A DNA stretch of 50,783 nucleotides from Hydnum rufescens UP504 (taxonomy: Eukaryota; Basidiomycota; Agaricomycetes; Cantharellales; Hydnaceae), in assembly GCA_014904985.1 (NCBI GenBank), contig MU129199.1:6137-56919 (forward strand), in the 5' to 3' direction. Below are positions 1 to 10,238 of this stretch, one piece after another; within the stretch, counting starts at the first letter, position 1, and every line of letters starts with the position of its first letter. The notes beneath the pieces were generated by a model, which saw nothing but the letters and a program-made list of their open reading frames with translations, made no database searches and had not been told where the DNA came from. The position numbers and the translations under genes are program-made.

Positions 1-762
1 AAAAGAGAGGAAGATCCAATCAATGAAGGAATCCGATCCAATGGAAGGCCTAAAAGCGAAATTAAATTGGACCACATGATCAATTGGTTTACGGATGCAA
101 AAGTGACATAAAAGCAAATTGAACGACTATTCCTGCAAGGCACGAATCAAAAAAGTGTTCACCATGCCATTGGAACTTCACACGATTGTATATTGGCAAT
201 TCGATTACCCATACCCGACCATTCACCCATCTCAAACCCCCACATGAATTATCCACTATTACCAAATCCCCAAAGTTGCATATGATTGCATTATAAAGAC
301 AAAAGAGTCGACTGGACCAACGTACGAGTTCGAGAACCGCATAAACAATCGAACCACAAATATGCCAAAAACGAGTCATGAACGAACGCGCCATATCTCG
401 ATCGAATTTGTCCATTTTCGACCGACTGGCTTCCAGAAAACACCACTGTACCCACGGAACACAGTCGTCTGAACCCTTCCCTCCATGATGCTCTTGACCT
501 CCAACCCTAACAGATCATCCAAAGTGGGTATTCGCTTAAAAATTCTAGCTACAAGAAAACTAACCGGATAAAGACCACCAAAATCGCTTCTCAAATTGAC
601 ATAGTTAAGCATAAATGCGCAGGAAATTGCTTTGGAAGAGAACCGATGGATCGACAGCTGGTGCGCGTTGCGACCTAACAGAGATACAGGATTTCAATTG
701 TATAACGTGAAAAGCATACATACTCGCAAGGGCTGAATTAATGTCTGCACCAGTTTCACATC
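1..762. other. Left flank, no supported gene
   Basis: Two minus-strand open frames (89-415 and 376-612) overlap here. Neither shows a domain, motif or repeat that I recognise. The DNA does not continue the Ty3/gypsy integrase that ends at 4019, so the palindrome at 763-4019 lies at the junction between retrotransposon DNA and unrelated sequence. I see no RNA gene or simple repeat. Confidence 0.5.
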
Positions 763-879
763 TGTGGCAAGATAAAAAACATCCAGTATCAGAAAATGCG
801 AAATCACACCACTTCCAGCCTATTGGAGGATCACATGACCAATTACGAAATTAATTACGGCTACGCGCGGAAATCGAAT

Positions 880-1300
880 TCGTTCTATAACTCCGTCAGT
901 TTTGATCGGAGAGGTACGCCCATATAACACTTAGAAAGCTACGATTCACACCTTTCGAACGGTACCAAACACAAGTCGAACGGACCAGAACTGCACTCTC
1001 CAGGCCAATTTTACTACCAAAATCCGGAATTTCCAGTAAAAAATGAATTTCTCCGTTAGTTCGCATTCAATCCTCTCGGAACAACCGCGCCTAGAAAGAT
1101 ATAAGAAATCCACATCCGACGGTACTGAGCACGCGAAGAACAGATCAAAACTGAACTCTACAGAGCAATATTACTATCAGAATCAACACCCATCAGTAAA
1201 AAACGAATTTCTCTGTCAGTTTACACCGGATCTTCTCGGAACCACTGCGCCCAGAAAGCTGTGAAAAATTCGCATCTAATGATACCAAGAACGTCTATTA
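880..1300 (+). repeat. Degenerate ~155 bp tandem units
   Basis: Three tandem units start near 880, 1040 and 1195. Each contains a variant of 'aatttctccgtcagttt', then a CGGA-rich stretch, then 'gcgcccagaaagct', then 'cgaacggtaccaa'. The mirror image lies at about 3520-3900. Related units occur in the solo LTRs at 11500-11790 (inverted) and 19150-19450. The shared unit ties the palindrome arms to that LTR family. Confidence 0.75.
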
Positions 1301-1539
1301 CGGATGCAAACTGCTGTTTCTGCATCAAATCCCATCCCATGCACTTGTCCCCATTATCAACCAACACAAAACACCTTAAACACTGGACTATGCTCAATTA
1401 ATCTCCAAAACCCGGAGATATCCTTTCATTTGCCCTCAGAATGCTCCACATGGTCAGTGACCACATGCTCCAAGCATTCCACATGCTCAGCAATTGGTGA
1501 CATCACCCCCTCATGATTCCTTTTGTTCTCTTTTATGAA

Positions 1540-1670
1540 TGACTCAGCTATGACTGCATTATTACATCATCTTTTATTTTTCTTTTGTTCTCACCTATGA
1601 CTCACATATGACTCACCCATGGGGGAGTCATATTTTCTTAAACACAGCCACCTTCAGAAAGGTATAAAAG
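1540..1670 (+). promoter_or_regulatory. LTR-like promoter: three TGACTCA sites and TATA box
   Basis: TGACTCA occurs at 1540-1546, 1598-1604 and 1609-1615, followed by TATAAAAG at 1663-1670. TGACTCA is the classical AP-1/Gcn4 bZIP consensus. Three copies 48-123 bp upstream of a good TATA box look like a U3 promoter responding to a bZIP factor such as an amino-acid-starvation regulator; the regulator is inference. The mirror copy lies at about 3110-3245, so the palindrome carries two convergent promoters. Confidence 0.5.
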
Positions 1671-2065
1671 CTGGTAGATTTCCTGTACCCCAGACACCAA
1701 TCTCCTCTGAAATCATTACTGTCAACCACTGTCAAACTTTTCTGCTTGCCTCTAAAGAACAGTCTATCTATAAGCCATCTGGAGCTAAGTCATCTTCAAG
1801 GTTGTTGAGACAAAGCCACTGTAGCCTTCTACACGAATCACTAAAGCCAAGGATAGTTGCAGGACCTAAGGTTAGAGTTGCTGGACATCCAAGGAAAAGT
1901 AAGCATAACGAAATATGTATCAGGTTCTGAAGAAAGAAGAAAGAAACATACTAACAAAGACTAACCAAGCACTGACCAGTCTATAACCCACAGATATCCG
2001 CATTTTGACCAGGAGAACGTAAACAAGAATACACAAATATCAGTAAACAGACCAATGCAACATGA

Positions 2066-2195
2066 ACGACATATAAGCCTTTCCACAAGCATCCCAGACA
2101 TATAAGCCTTTCCATAAGCATCCTACACAACGTATAAGCCTTTCCACAAGCATCCCAGATGTATAAGCCTTTCTATAAGCATCCCACACGATATA
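2066..2195 (+). repeat. ~30 bp tandem repeat
   Basis: About four imperfect copies of a unit based on 'tataagcctttccataagc' followed by 'atcccaca'. They alternate ccacaagc and ccataagc variants. The inverted counterpart is at about 2590-2715 in the other palindrome arm. Confidence 0.75.
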
Positions 2196-4019
2196 TCATT
2201 GACTACAGCTAGTCCATATCCCTTCCTATTCTCCACTGAACACCATACACGTCTTGCAGAGTGTGATCAACCATTGAAGCAAACCAGCCCAACGAATAAC
2301 AACAGAAATACAGTCTCCCATCCACACACTGGCTGAACCAGATTTTGATTTGACAGTCATCAGAGCTCCCAACCCTTCTTCTATACCGGAACGGTATAGA
2401 AGAAGGGTTGGGAGCTCCGATGACTGTCAAATCAAAATCTGGTTCAGCCAGTGTGTGGATGGGAGACTGTATTTCTGTTGTTATTCGTTGGGCTGGTTTG
2501 CTTCAATGGTTGATCACACTCTGCAAGACGTGTATGGTGTTCAGTGGAGAATAGGAAGGGATATGGACTAGCTGTAGTCAATGATATATCGTGTGGGATG
2601 CTTATAGAAAGGCTTATACATCTGGGATGCTTGTGGAAAGGCTTATACGTTGTGTAGGATGCTTATGGAAAGGCTTATATGTCTGGGATGCTTGTGGAAA
2701 GGCTTATATGTCGTTCATGTTGCATTGGTCTGTTTACTGATATTTGTGTATTCTTGTTTACGTTCTCCTGGTCAAAATGCGGATATCTGTGGGTTATAGA
2801 CTGGTCAGTGCTTGGTTAGTCTTTGTTAGTATGTTTCTTTCTTCTTTCTTCAGAACCTGATACATATTTCGTTATGCTTACTTTTCCTTGGATGTCCAGC
2901 AACTCTAACCTTAGGTCCTGCAACTATCCTTGGCTTTAGTGATTCGTGTAGAAGGCTACCAGTGGCTTTGTCTCAACAACCTTGAAGATGACTTAGCTCC
3001 AGATGGCTTATAGATAGACTGTTCTTTAGAGGCAAGCAGAAAAGTTGACAGTGGTTGACAGTAATGATTTCCAGAGGAGATTGTTGTCTGGGGGTACAGG
3101 AAATCTACCAGCTTTTATACCTTTCTGAAGGTGGCTGTGTTTAAGAAATATGACTCCCCCATGGGTGAGTCATATGTGAGTCATAGGTGAGAACAAAAGA
3201 AAAATAACAAGATGATGTAATAATGCAGTCATAGCTGAGTCATTCATAAAGAGAACAAAAGGAATCATGAGGGGGGGTGATGTCACCAATTTGCTGAGCA
3301 TGTGGAATGCTTGGAGCATGTGGTCACTGACCATGTGGAGCATTCTGGAGGCAAAATGAAAGGATATCTCCGGGTTTTGGAGATTAATTTGAGCATAGTC
3401 CAGTGGTTAAGGTGTTTTGTTGTTGGTTGATAATGGGGACAAGTGCATGGGATGGGATTTGATGCAGAAACAGCAGTTTGCATCCGTAATAGACGTTCTT
3501 GGTATCATTAGATGTGGATTTTTAACAGCTTTCTGGGCGCAGTGGTTCTGAGCAGATCCAGTGTAAACTGACAGAAATTCGTTTTTTACTGATGGGTGTT
3601 GATTCTGATAGTAATATTGTTCTGTAGAGTTCAGTTTTGATCTGTTCTTCACATGCTCAGTACTGTTGGATGCGAATTTTTTATATCTTTCTAGGCGCGG
3701 TTGTTCCGAGAGGATTGAATGCGAACTGACAGAGAAATTCGTTTTTTACTGGAAATCCCGGATTTTGATAGTAAAATTGGCCTGGAGAGTGCAGTTTTGG
3801 TCTGTTCGACTTGTGTTTGGTACCATTTGAAAGGTGTGAATCGTAGCTTTCTAAGTGTTATATGGGCGTACCTCTCTGATCAAAACTGACAGAGTTATAG
3901 AATGAATTCATTTTCCACGCATAGCTGTAATTAATTTCATAATTGGTCATGTGATCATTCAAAGGCTGGGAGTGGTGTGATTTCACGTTTTCTGATACTG
4001 GATGTTTTTATCTTCCACA

Positions 4020-4865
4020 ACGGGGTCTGGCATGTAGAGGAGTGCACACAGTTGTTATATGCAAATTCCGCAATAGGGAGCCATTCTGCCCAGTCATTCT
4101 GCCAGTGGTTAACAAAGATCCAGAGGTATTGCTCAATTTCCTGATTGATGTGCTCCATCTGTCCATCTGTCTGGGGGTGGAATGCTGTTGAGAAATTCGC
4201 CTTAATGCCAAGGTGTGAGTTCAGTTCCTTCATGAACTGGGAAGTGAAGGTGGTGCCTCAGTCGCTGATAATGGTTTCCGGAAGGCCATGATGTCTCCAC
4301 ATGTTGTCTCAGAACAGATGGGTGACCCCACCCGAATGAACTGTGGTGGTCATGGGCATTGCATGGATTTGTTTGGATAATCGATCAACAACGATCATCA
4401 TGCTGTCAAATCCATGTGATTCTGGGAGTTCCATGATCATGTCCACAGATATGACCTGCCATCAACGTCCAGCACAGGGTTGGGGTGGAGTGTTCTGGAC
4501 AGCTTGGAGGGGAAGGTTTTCATCTGGTTGCAAGTGTCACAGGCAGAGACATAGGTCGCAATGTATCAAGACATCCCCAGCCACCAGTAGTGGCGGGACA
4601 CCAGCTTGTACATCTTCCACCATCCGGGGTGACCTGTGGTCGGAGTATCATGGTCCTTGTGCACAAGGTCATGATGGAGTTTGGGGTCCAATGGGACATA
4701 TATGCAGCCTCGGTAGAGAACTGTGGAGCCATGGAGTTCCCAATCCTTGAGGTGTGTCTTTGGTCCATCCCCATTCAGCTCCTTAACAATCTGGACCACT
4801 TTATCATCGATCTCCATTGCCCTTTTAATCTGTGCCATCAGACTCCGGCTGGGCCCTTCGACTGT
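4020..4865 (-). pseudogene. Ty3/gypsy integrase (decayed, truncated)
   Basis: This is the 3' part of the minus-strand gypsy polyprotein. The zinc-binding region is visible (HDTPTTGHPGWWKMYKL, then CDTC), followed by catalytic-core landmarks: VVDRLSK (first Asp), ISD-x-GTTF (second Asp) and NQEIEQYL (Glu), with FHPQTDGQ between. In-frame TGA codons at 4566-4568, 4309-4311 and 4258-4260 sit where an Arg is expected, each one CGA-to-TGA transition away. The frame runs into the palindrome at 4019 just after HSSTCQTPL, so the C-terminus and 3' LTR are missing. Upstream it is separated from its RNase H by the element at 4874-10259. Confidence 0.9.
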
Positions 4866-4873
4866 GATGACCT
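4866..4873. repeat. Target-site duplication GATGACCT, left copy
   Basis: GATGACCT here is repeated exactly at 10260-10267 and brackets the hairpin-array element. An 8-bp duplication is typical of hAT and of Zisupton/KDZ-type transposons. Confidence 0.85.
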
Positions 4874-4889
4874 CACCTTGGTCAGTCAT

Positions 4890-4955
4890 CTAAGCCTACC
4901 TAGTTAGGTACCACTTCCAGGGCAGATAATGGTACCTAAGTAGGTCCCATCACTA
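4890..4955. repeat. Subterminal hairpin, left end of copy 1
   Basis: An imperfect inverted repeat: CCTACCTAGTTAGGTACCA pairs with TGGTACCTAAGTAGGTCCC around a CAGGGCAG loop region. The other end (10186-10238) and both ends of copy 2 (about 12891-12946 and 22102-22161) have the same architecture although the flanking TIR sequence differs. It may be a transposase-binding structure. Confidence 0.8.
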
Positions 4956-5069
4956 TTTCAGCCAAAATGGCCATTTTTATGATTTCACCTCCTGGCCCAG
5001 AATTGGCCGAAATGGCCGAAAATTGGCTGAAACTGGGACTTAGAGAATCTCAGACTTGCAGCAGGTCAT

Positions 5070-5105
5070 ACAGGCATATGGGCATATGGGCATATGGGCA
5101 TACCG
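5070..5105 (+). repeat. GGGCATAT short tandem repeat
   Basis: About four copies of an 8-9 bp GGCATATGG unit just inside the left end of copy 1. No function is apparent. Confidence 0.7.
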
Positions 5106-5237
5106 GGGATAGTTACATTTATAATTATTTATATTATACATATACCCCCACTCAGTGTTTCCTTCAGTGGTCAGTCCTGTTATTGACTTGTTTATTTATT
5201 GATTTATTTATTTAAAAAATTCAATTAATATACTACA

Positions 5238-7853
5238 TACCTGCTTGGGCGGGTATGGCCCTCAAAATTTAAAAAAAAAAAATAAGTAGCACCACACCAC
5301 CCTAGCAGGTGTGGTACTGTCCATACAAATCAAGAGAAAAAAAAGCACTACTTAGTAGCACCACACACCCACTTGGGCGGGTGTGTGGTACTGTCCCTCA
5401 AAATTTAAAAAAGAAAAAAACTAAGTAGCACCACACCCGCTTGGGCGGGTGTGGTACAGGGGGCTGGGCTTGACAATTCATCATTGGGCAGGTCATTTGG
5501 ACAAGTCACGGGTCATCATTTTGGGGGCTTCAATTTGGATCCTAAAATAATAGCATACATTAGTAAAAAAAAAAAATTCAAAGTGACACAAAGGAGCAGC
5601 CTGGGCTGCTCCTCTTGCGTCACAGTATATATATATATATATTTTTTTAAAATACCTTGTAGTACCACACACCTGCTGAAGCAGGTGTGTGGTACTCATC
5701 TTGTACCGTGGTCGCCACATAGTTTGGGCTCGGTTTTCCATTTCGTGGGTCACCTCAGATCCTAGAATAATAGAAGCAATTTGAAGTGAGCAAAAGGAGC
5801 AGCACAAGCTGCTCCTTTTACGCCACTGTATGTGTAGAAAGTTTTAAAAAATACCTATAGTACCACACACCTGCTTTGGTGGGTGTGTGGTACTCATTTT
5901 GGCCTGTGGTTGTGCACCCCCCACCATCGGTTTTTTGTACAGGGCTCAGGGGGGCTGGGGGGTTTTCAGGTATGTACTCGTTCAGGGAGGAGCAAGATCT
6001 AGAATAAAAAAATTTAGATTAGTAGGAAGTTAAAAGTGATGCAAAAAGAGCAGCTGTCACTGCTCTTTTTGCACCACTGTATCTATGGGGAACGGGACTC
6101 ACCTTAGATGACCACACACCCGCGGTGGCGGGTGTGTGGTCTGGCCCATTTTCCCTCAGTTCGCTGGTCAGGTGTGGTGAGTTGCATTGCAGTTGCGGTT
6201 CACAGGTATTTTTTGGCAGGGTTGCAGGTCTTTTTTGGCAGGGTCATGGGTCTTGATTAGAGCGTTTGGGGGGGGGGGTCATGGGTTTAGATGAGAACCT
6301 GGAACCAGATAATACATAAATAATATGTTAGTAAAAAAGAAAAAAAGAAAAAGCTATGCCAACGGAGCAGCGTATGCTGCTCCTTCGGCGCCACTATATG
6401 TTACGAGAATACTTACCTTAAAATTACCACACACCCGCCGAAGCAGGTGTGTGGTTCCATCTGGGGTTTCTGGGTCTTGCGTTGTGCATTCCTGTTCGCA
6501 GGATTCGCCTGGTGGGTGTTCCTTGGTCGGTCGTCGTTCATGGGTTTCATTCGGTACTTGTTGTTTTGGCGGGTTGTGTTTGTGGCTTTCCTTTGGCGGG
6601 GGCATTGTCATTTCTGTGGGGGGAGTTCGTCCAGGGATCTTCGTTTTGCTGTTTGGGGTTCAGGCGATACTGTAACCTAAAATAATAAATCATGTGTTAG
6701 TTAAAAGGTAAAATCAGTGCGAAAGAGCAGCAGATGCTGCTCTTTTCGTGCCATTGTGGGTATACAATATTACTTATCTTATAGAACCACACACCCGCTG
6801 TAGCGGATGTGTGGTTCATGGGGGTTTTGGCATCATTCACGGGTTTCATTTTGCTGGTGGGTTATCGTTTCAGGGGGGGGTTGTTTCATGGCTCTTCATC
6901 TGCAGCGATAACCTAGAATGGATCTATTAGTTCAAAAATCAAAAGCAGTGCAAGAAGAGCAGCATTTGCTGCTCTTCTTGCACTGTTGGGGATGTATAAG
7001 TCTACTTATCTTATATAGAACCACACACCCGCCACAGTGGGTGTGTGGTTCACATCATTGCCACCTCTTGCCCCTTCATTTCGCATGGTTTCATTTGGGT
7101 GTGGTTTCATCTGGCATGGTTTCGTTGGGCACAGCTTTGTTTGCCATGCTTCGGTTGCTGTGGTGGTGTGTGAGCCCTAGCCCATCAGGCCCCATCGTTG
7201 GGCACCTGGGACCAGGCCAAAACCTAGAATCATCAAAGTAGTTAGTAAAGAAATTTAAACCAATGCAAAAAGAGCAGCTTTCGCTGCTCTTTTTGCACAG
7301 TAGGGTATAGAACTTACATAGAACCAGACACCTGCCATGGCGGGTGTCTGGTTTGTGTTGGTTCTTTGGTGGGGTGTTCGTTGGGTTTTCACTTGGCACA
7401 GTTTTGGTCAGGGCACATATGGATGTTGGTCGGTAGGGGCTCATAGGGTGTTGGTGTGACTTGAGACCTAGAATATTAAAATATTATTTAGAAATTCGAA
7501 GCAGCGCAAAAGGAGCAGCTATCGCTGCTCCTTTTGCGTGGCTGTATCTATTGGGGGGGGAAACTCATGTTAAACAGTGCCACACACCCGCTGTGGTGGG
7601 TGTGTGGTTCCTGGGCTACCCATTGGGCAGTCTGTTGTTTGTTTGGGTATGGCTCTTGCCGTTCAGACCCTCGTCGTGTGGTGGGTTTTTGTCTCTGGCT
7701 GCAGACCATAATCTAAAATAATAAAAGCTATATTAGTATAAGAATTCAAAGTGGCACAAAAAGAGTAGCTTGTGCTACTCTTTTTGTGCCATTGTCTCTA
7801 CTAAGACAAAAACTTACCTTATGACCACACACCTGCAGCAGCAGGTGTGTGGT
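5238..7853 (-). repeat. Left hairpin array of copy 1 (A and B hairpins, minus-strand polarity)
   Basis: Class A hairpins lie near 5238, 5289, 5358, 5428, 5663, 5858, 6110, 6425, 6783, 7017, 7320, 7577 and 7823. Class B lie near 5588, 5788, 6039, 6355, 6718, 6948, 7264, 7505 and 7753. After the first four A copies they alternate with a period of about 195-360 bp. On the minus strand each unit reads: variable segment, A hairpin, AAG-GTRAGT-like donor within ~12 nt, B hairpin, CTAAC/CTAAT, TTATTNTAG acceptor. One example intron runs 7317 to 7224 (94 nt). Stems differ between copies but stay paired, as at 7753 (GAGTAGC/GCTACTC) and 7320 (CAGACACC/GGTGTCTG). The variable segments show no conserved reading frame. 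Confidence 0.9.
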
Positions 7854-7888
7854 TGTGTGGTCGTGGCCATGTGGTCGTGGTCATGCGC

Positions 7889-7897
7889 TGTTGCTGC

Positions 7898-7941
<44 letters not shown>

Positions 7942-7957
7942 TTGCTGTTGTGTCATG
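7889..7957 (+). repeat. GCT/GTT trinucleotide tract
   Basis: An interrupted (GTTGCT/GCTGCT)n tract lies in the innermost variable segment of the left arm. A shorter, diverged version is at about 18608-18702 in copy 2. It is open in several frames (poly-Ala, Leu, Cys), but I treat it as simple repeat. Confidence 0.85.
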
Positions 7958-8008
7958 GTCATGTGGTCACTTGCCAGGTGTGGCTGCGTAGAGTTGTGAA
8001 ATTCAATG

Positions 8009-8655
8009 CTGGCAATTGCTGATACTCAAGAAGCGCCCAAGTGCTGGTGCTGCAAGCACAGTACCCAATAGTACCAAGCATGTATATTATAAATAAATAC
8101 TATATAATAGAAATGTGTCCAGGAAAACCTGAAGAAGATGATGGTAATGAGTCAGAGCTCAATAAGGCATGAGATCGCTAATTACAGAGTGGATTGGGCC
8201 ACTTCTATGCATCAGAATTGGCCCAAATTTAAATATAGTAGTTTTATATATACACTCTACATGGGCGATTAATTATCTTGGATGATTTTCACATTTTTCA
8301 ATTTTTCACACCTTCAATTCCCTATTTAGGGAATTGAAGGCGTGAAAAATTGAAAAATGCAAGAATCGTCCAAGATAGTCAATCGCCCATGTAGAGTGTA
8401 TATATAACATTACTATATTTAAATTTGGGCCAATTCTGATGTGTAGAAGTGGCCCAATCCACTCTGCAATTAGCAATCTCATGCCTTATTGAGCTCTAAC
8501 TCATTATCATCGTCTTCTTCGGGTTTTCCTGGACAAATATTTATTATATAATATCTATTTCACATATACATGCTTGCTACTATTGTGTACTGTGCTTGCA
8601 GTGCCAGCGCTTGGGCACTTCTTGAGTATTGGCAATTGCCAGTGTTGAATCTCCA
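8009..8655. repeat. Central ~640 bp palindrome of copy 1
   Basis: Arms of about 320 bp are imperfect reverse complements around an axis at 8325/8326 (CCTA-tt-TAGG). The inner ~60 bp per side pair almost perfectly. The outermost paired segments contain GGCAATTGC and a 'cttgggc' region. All intron-like signals in the arms point away from this centre, so if the arrays are transcribed, the palindrome would be a bidirectional start region. The same centre occurs in copy 2 with its axis at 15117/15118. Confidence 0.9.
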
Positions 8656-8709
8656 TCTTGCTTCCCATCTCCGCAACCACAACAAGGAACCACCCGAAAA
8701 GGCAAACAC

Positions 8710-9940
8710 ACGACCACGCACCTGCCACTGCGGGTGTGTGGTCACAAGGTGAGTATTTTTTCTAGTAGATACAACAGTGCAAAAAGAGCAGCGAAAGCTG
8801 CTCTTTTTGTGCTGCTTTCAACTTTTTTACTAACAACCCTTTATTATTCTAGGTCATAGCCTGGTCCCGGGTGCCAAAGGATGAGGCCCAGCCAGTCAGA
8901 CCCCATATGGTAATATGTGAACTGAAAACATGCCAAATGAAATGACATGACCCAACAATGCGACACGACACAATGCAACACAACACAACATGACATGATG
9001 CAATGCAAAACCCAACGAGACCAAACCCAGCAACACGAAACCCAGTGATGCAAAACCCAGTGACACAAAACCCAATGAAACAACACCCAGCCAACTGAGC
9101 CCGAACGAAAACACAACGGGTGGTGATACACCACCCAAGTGGCCAAGCAAACCACACACCCGCCGCAGCGGGTGTGTGGTTCTATATAAGCTAAGTCCAT
9201 GTTCCCACCCAGCGCAAAAAGAGCAGCACTTGCTGCTCTTTTTGCGCTGTTTTTAAATTTTTAACTAATGTTTTATTTCCTATTCTAGGCCAGGATATCC
9301 CCCCCATGACCGAAAGCCCTGTGTCATGCAAATTGGAATGCCTGAATGGGCGAATAAACGAATGAAGGCAGGCACACAATGCCACCAAGACGAAAGTAGG
9401 GAGCCACACACCCACTGTGGCAGGTGTGTGGCAATATTAGCTATGTTTTTTTTTAATAACTGCAAACACGCAAAAAGAGCAGCAGTCACTGCTCTTTTTG
9501 CGCAAGTTTTGATCTAACTAATGTTTTATTTCTATTCTAGGTCAAGCTGTCCAACCTCAATGCGTGGACCCCCGAGCCAACGAGTACACCACCAACCCAA
9601 CCCTGCCCATATGAAACCACAAACCAGAAGAGCAGGAGAATAGGGCCACACACCCGCCGCAGCGGGTGTGTGGCCATATAATGTATGTATTCTTTTAATT
9701 TTAGCTAACACATGAAACTTACACCACCAAGCCTGAATCCGCCGACCCACCAACAAAACCTGGTGCGACCCCAGACAACAAACCCACTGAATGACACGCC
9801 ATGAACGAAAACTGGGAATGAAACCCCACACGACTGCACAAATGAAAACCACAAACACTCCCTTGGGAGTCTGCCCAAATGGAGCCCAGGCCCCTGACTG
9901 GGGCATATGAGCCACACACCCGCTGCAGCAGGTGTGGTGG
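8710..9940 (+). repeat. Right hairpin array of copy 1 (plus-strand polarity)
   Basis: A hairpins lie near 8710, 9150, 9402, 9643 and 9908. B hairpins lie near 8775, 9210 and 9468. Polarity is opposite to the left array. One well-formed intron is 8749-8852 (104 nt): AAG|GTGAGT, B hairpin, tttttttaCTAACaa, ttattattctAG. The A at 9643 is followed by an intron-like segment without a B hairpin. The segment 8940-9100 is a low-complexity series of AAACCCAG/TGATGC-type words with stops in all plus-strand frames. Confidence 0.85.
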
Positions 9941-10081
9941 ATTTAAGGTACTTCTCTTCTACTAATGTGTTATTTATTAACCACCTGCAAACCCGCAACC
10001 TGCATGAACTGCCCCCCTGTGGTGGCAGACCCCGGGGGGGGGATAATATGTATATAGTGTAATATGTATATAATTATAGTA

Positions 10082-10115
10082 GTAATAATAATAATAATAA
10101 ATAAATAAATAATCT
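10082..10115 (+). repeat. (AAT)n/(AAAT)n microsatellite
   Basis: Simple repeat near the right end of copy 1. The same tract, inverted, lies at about 13020-13050 and 16120-16150; a tetranucleotide version is at 21823-21850 near the other end type. Confidence 0.9.
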
Positions 10116-10185
10116 AGCACAGCCATGGATTGGCTGAAATGAATCGGAATGCCCGTATTTTGGCTGTATTTCGGCCATACTGTCT

Positions 10186-10238
10186 GGGGACCTATTAGGT
10201 ACCATTTTCTGCCCTGAAAATGGTACCTAATTAGGTCC
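10186..10238. repeat. Subterminal hairpin, right end of copy 1
   Basis: GGGGACCTATTAGGTACCA pairs with TGGTACCTAATTAGGTCCCC across 'ttttctgccctgaaaa'. It parallels the hairpin at 4890-4955. Confidence 0.85.

Larger units (their letters stand above)
763..4019. repeat. 3.26 kb near-perfect palindrome (LTR-like arms)
   Basis: The left arm (763-2388) reads as the reverse complement of the right arm (2392-4019), with a 3-nt loop (gaa) at 2389-2391. The outer ends are TGTGG...CCACA. The innermost bases pair perfectly; further out the arms differ by scattered substitutions and small indels (for example around 1220-1290 versus 3520-3600), so this is not one read folded back without divergence. Each arm carries degenerate ~155 bp units like those in the LTRs at 10837-12202 and 18715-20114, three TGACTCA sites and a TATA box, which suggests each arm is LTR-derived. 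I found no target-site duplication. The right end truncates the gypsy integrase at 4019. Two head-to-head LTRs, or an inverted duplication formed during repair, are both possible. Confidence 0.9.

Noticed and set aside
2209..2571. Two 73-codon mirrored frames across the palindrome axis
   Set aside because: They are the same sequence in two orientations with no domain; a consequence of the palindrome.
4343..4907. Plus-strand frames of 135 and 140 codons opposite the integrase
   Set aside because: Antisense shadows of the minus-strand gypsy integrase, whose motifs are clear.
7770..7991. Open frame with an Ala/Val-rich tract over the trinucleotide repeat
   Set aside because: Open in all plus frames because of the GCT/GTT repeat; no other protein feature.
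8844..9200. Three overlapping minus-strand frames with repeated GFCITGF/SLGFVSLGF-like words
   Set aside because: They arise from short-period DNA repeats in the array spacer; the apparent repeats occur in several frames at once and there is no start context or domain.
5238..9940. Regularly spaced palindromic repeats with unique spacers, CRISPR-like
   Set aside because: Two hairpin classes alternate, spacing varies by 195-360 bp, spacers are low-complexity, the DNA is fungal and no cas-like gene is present.
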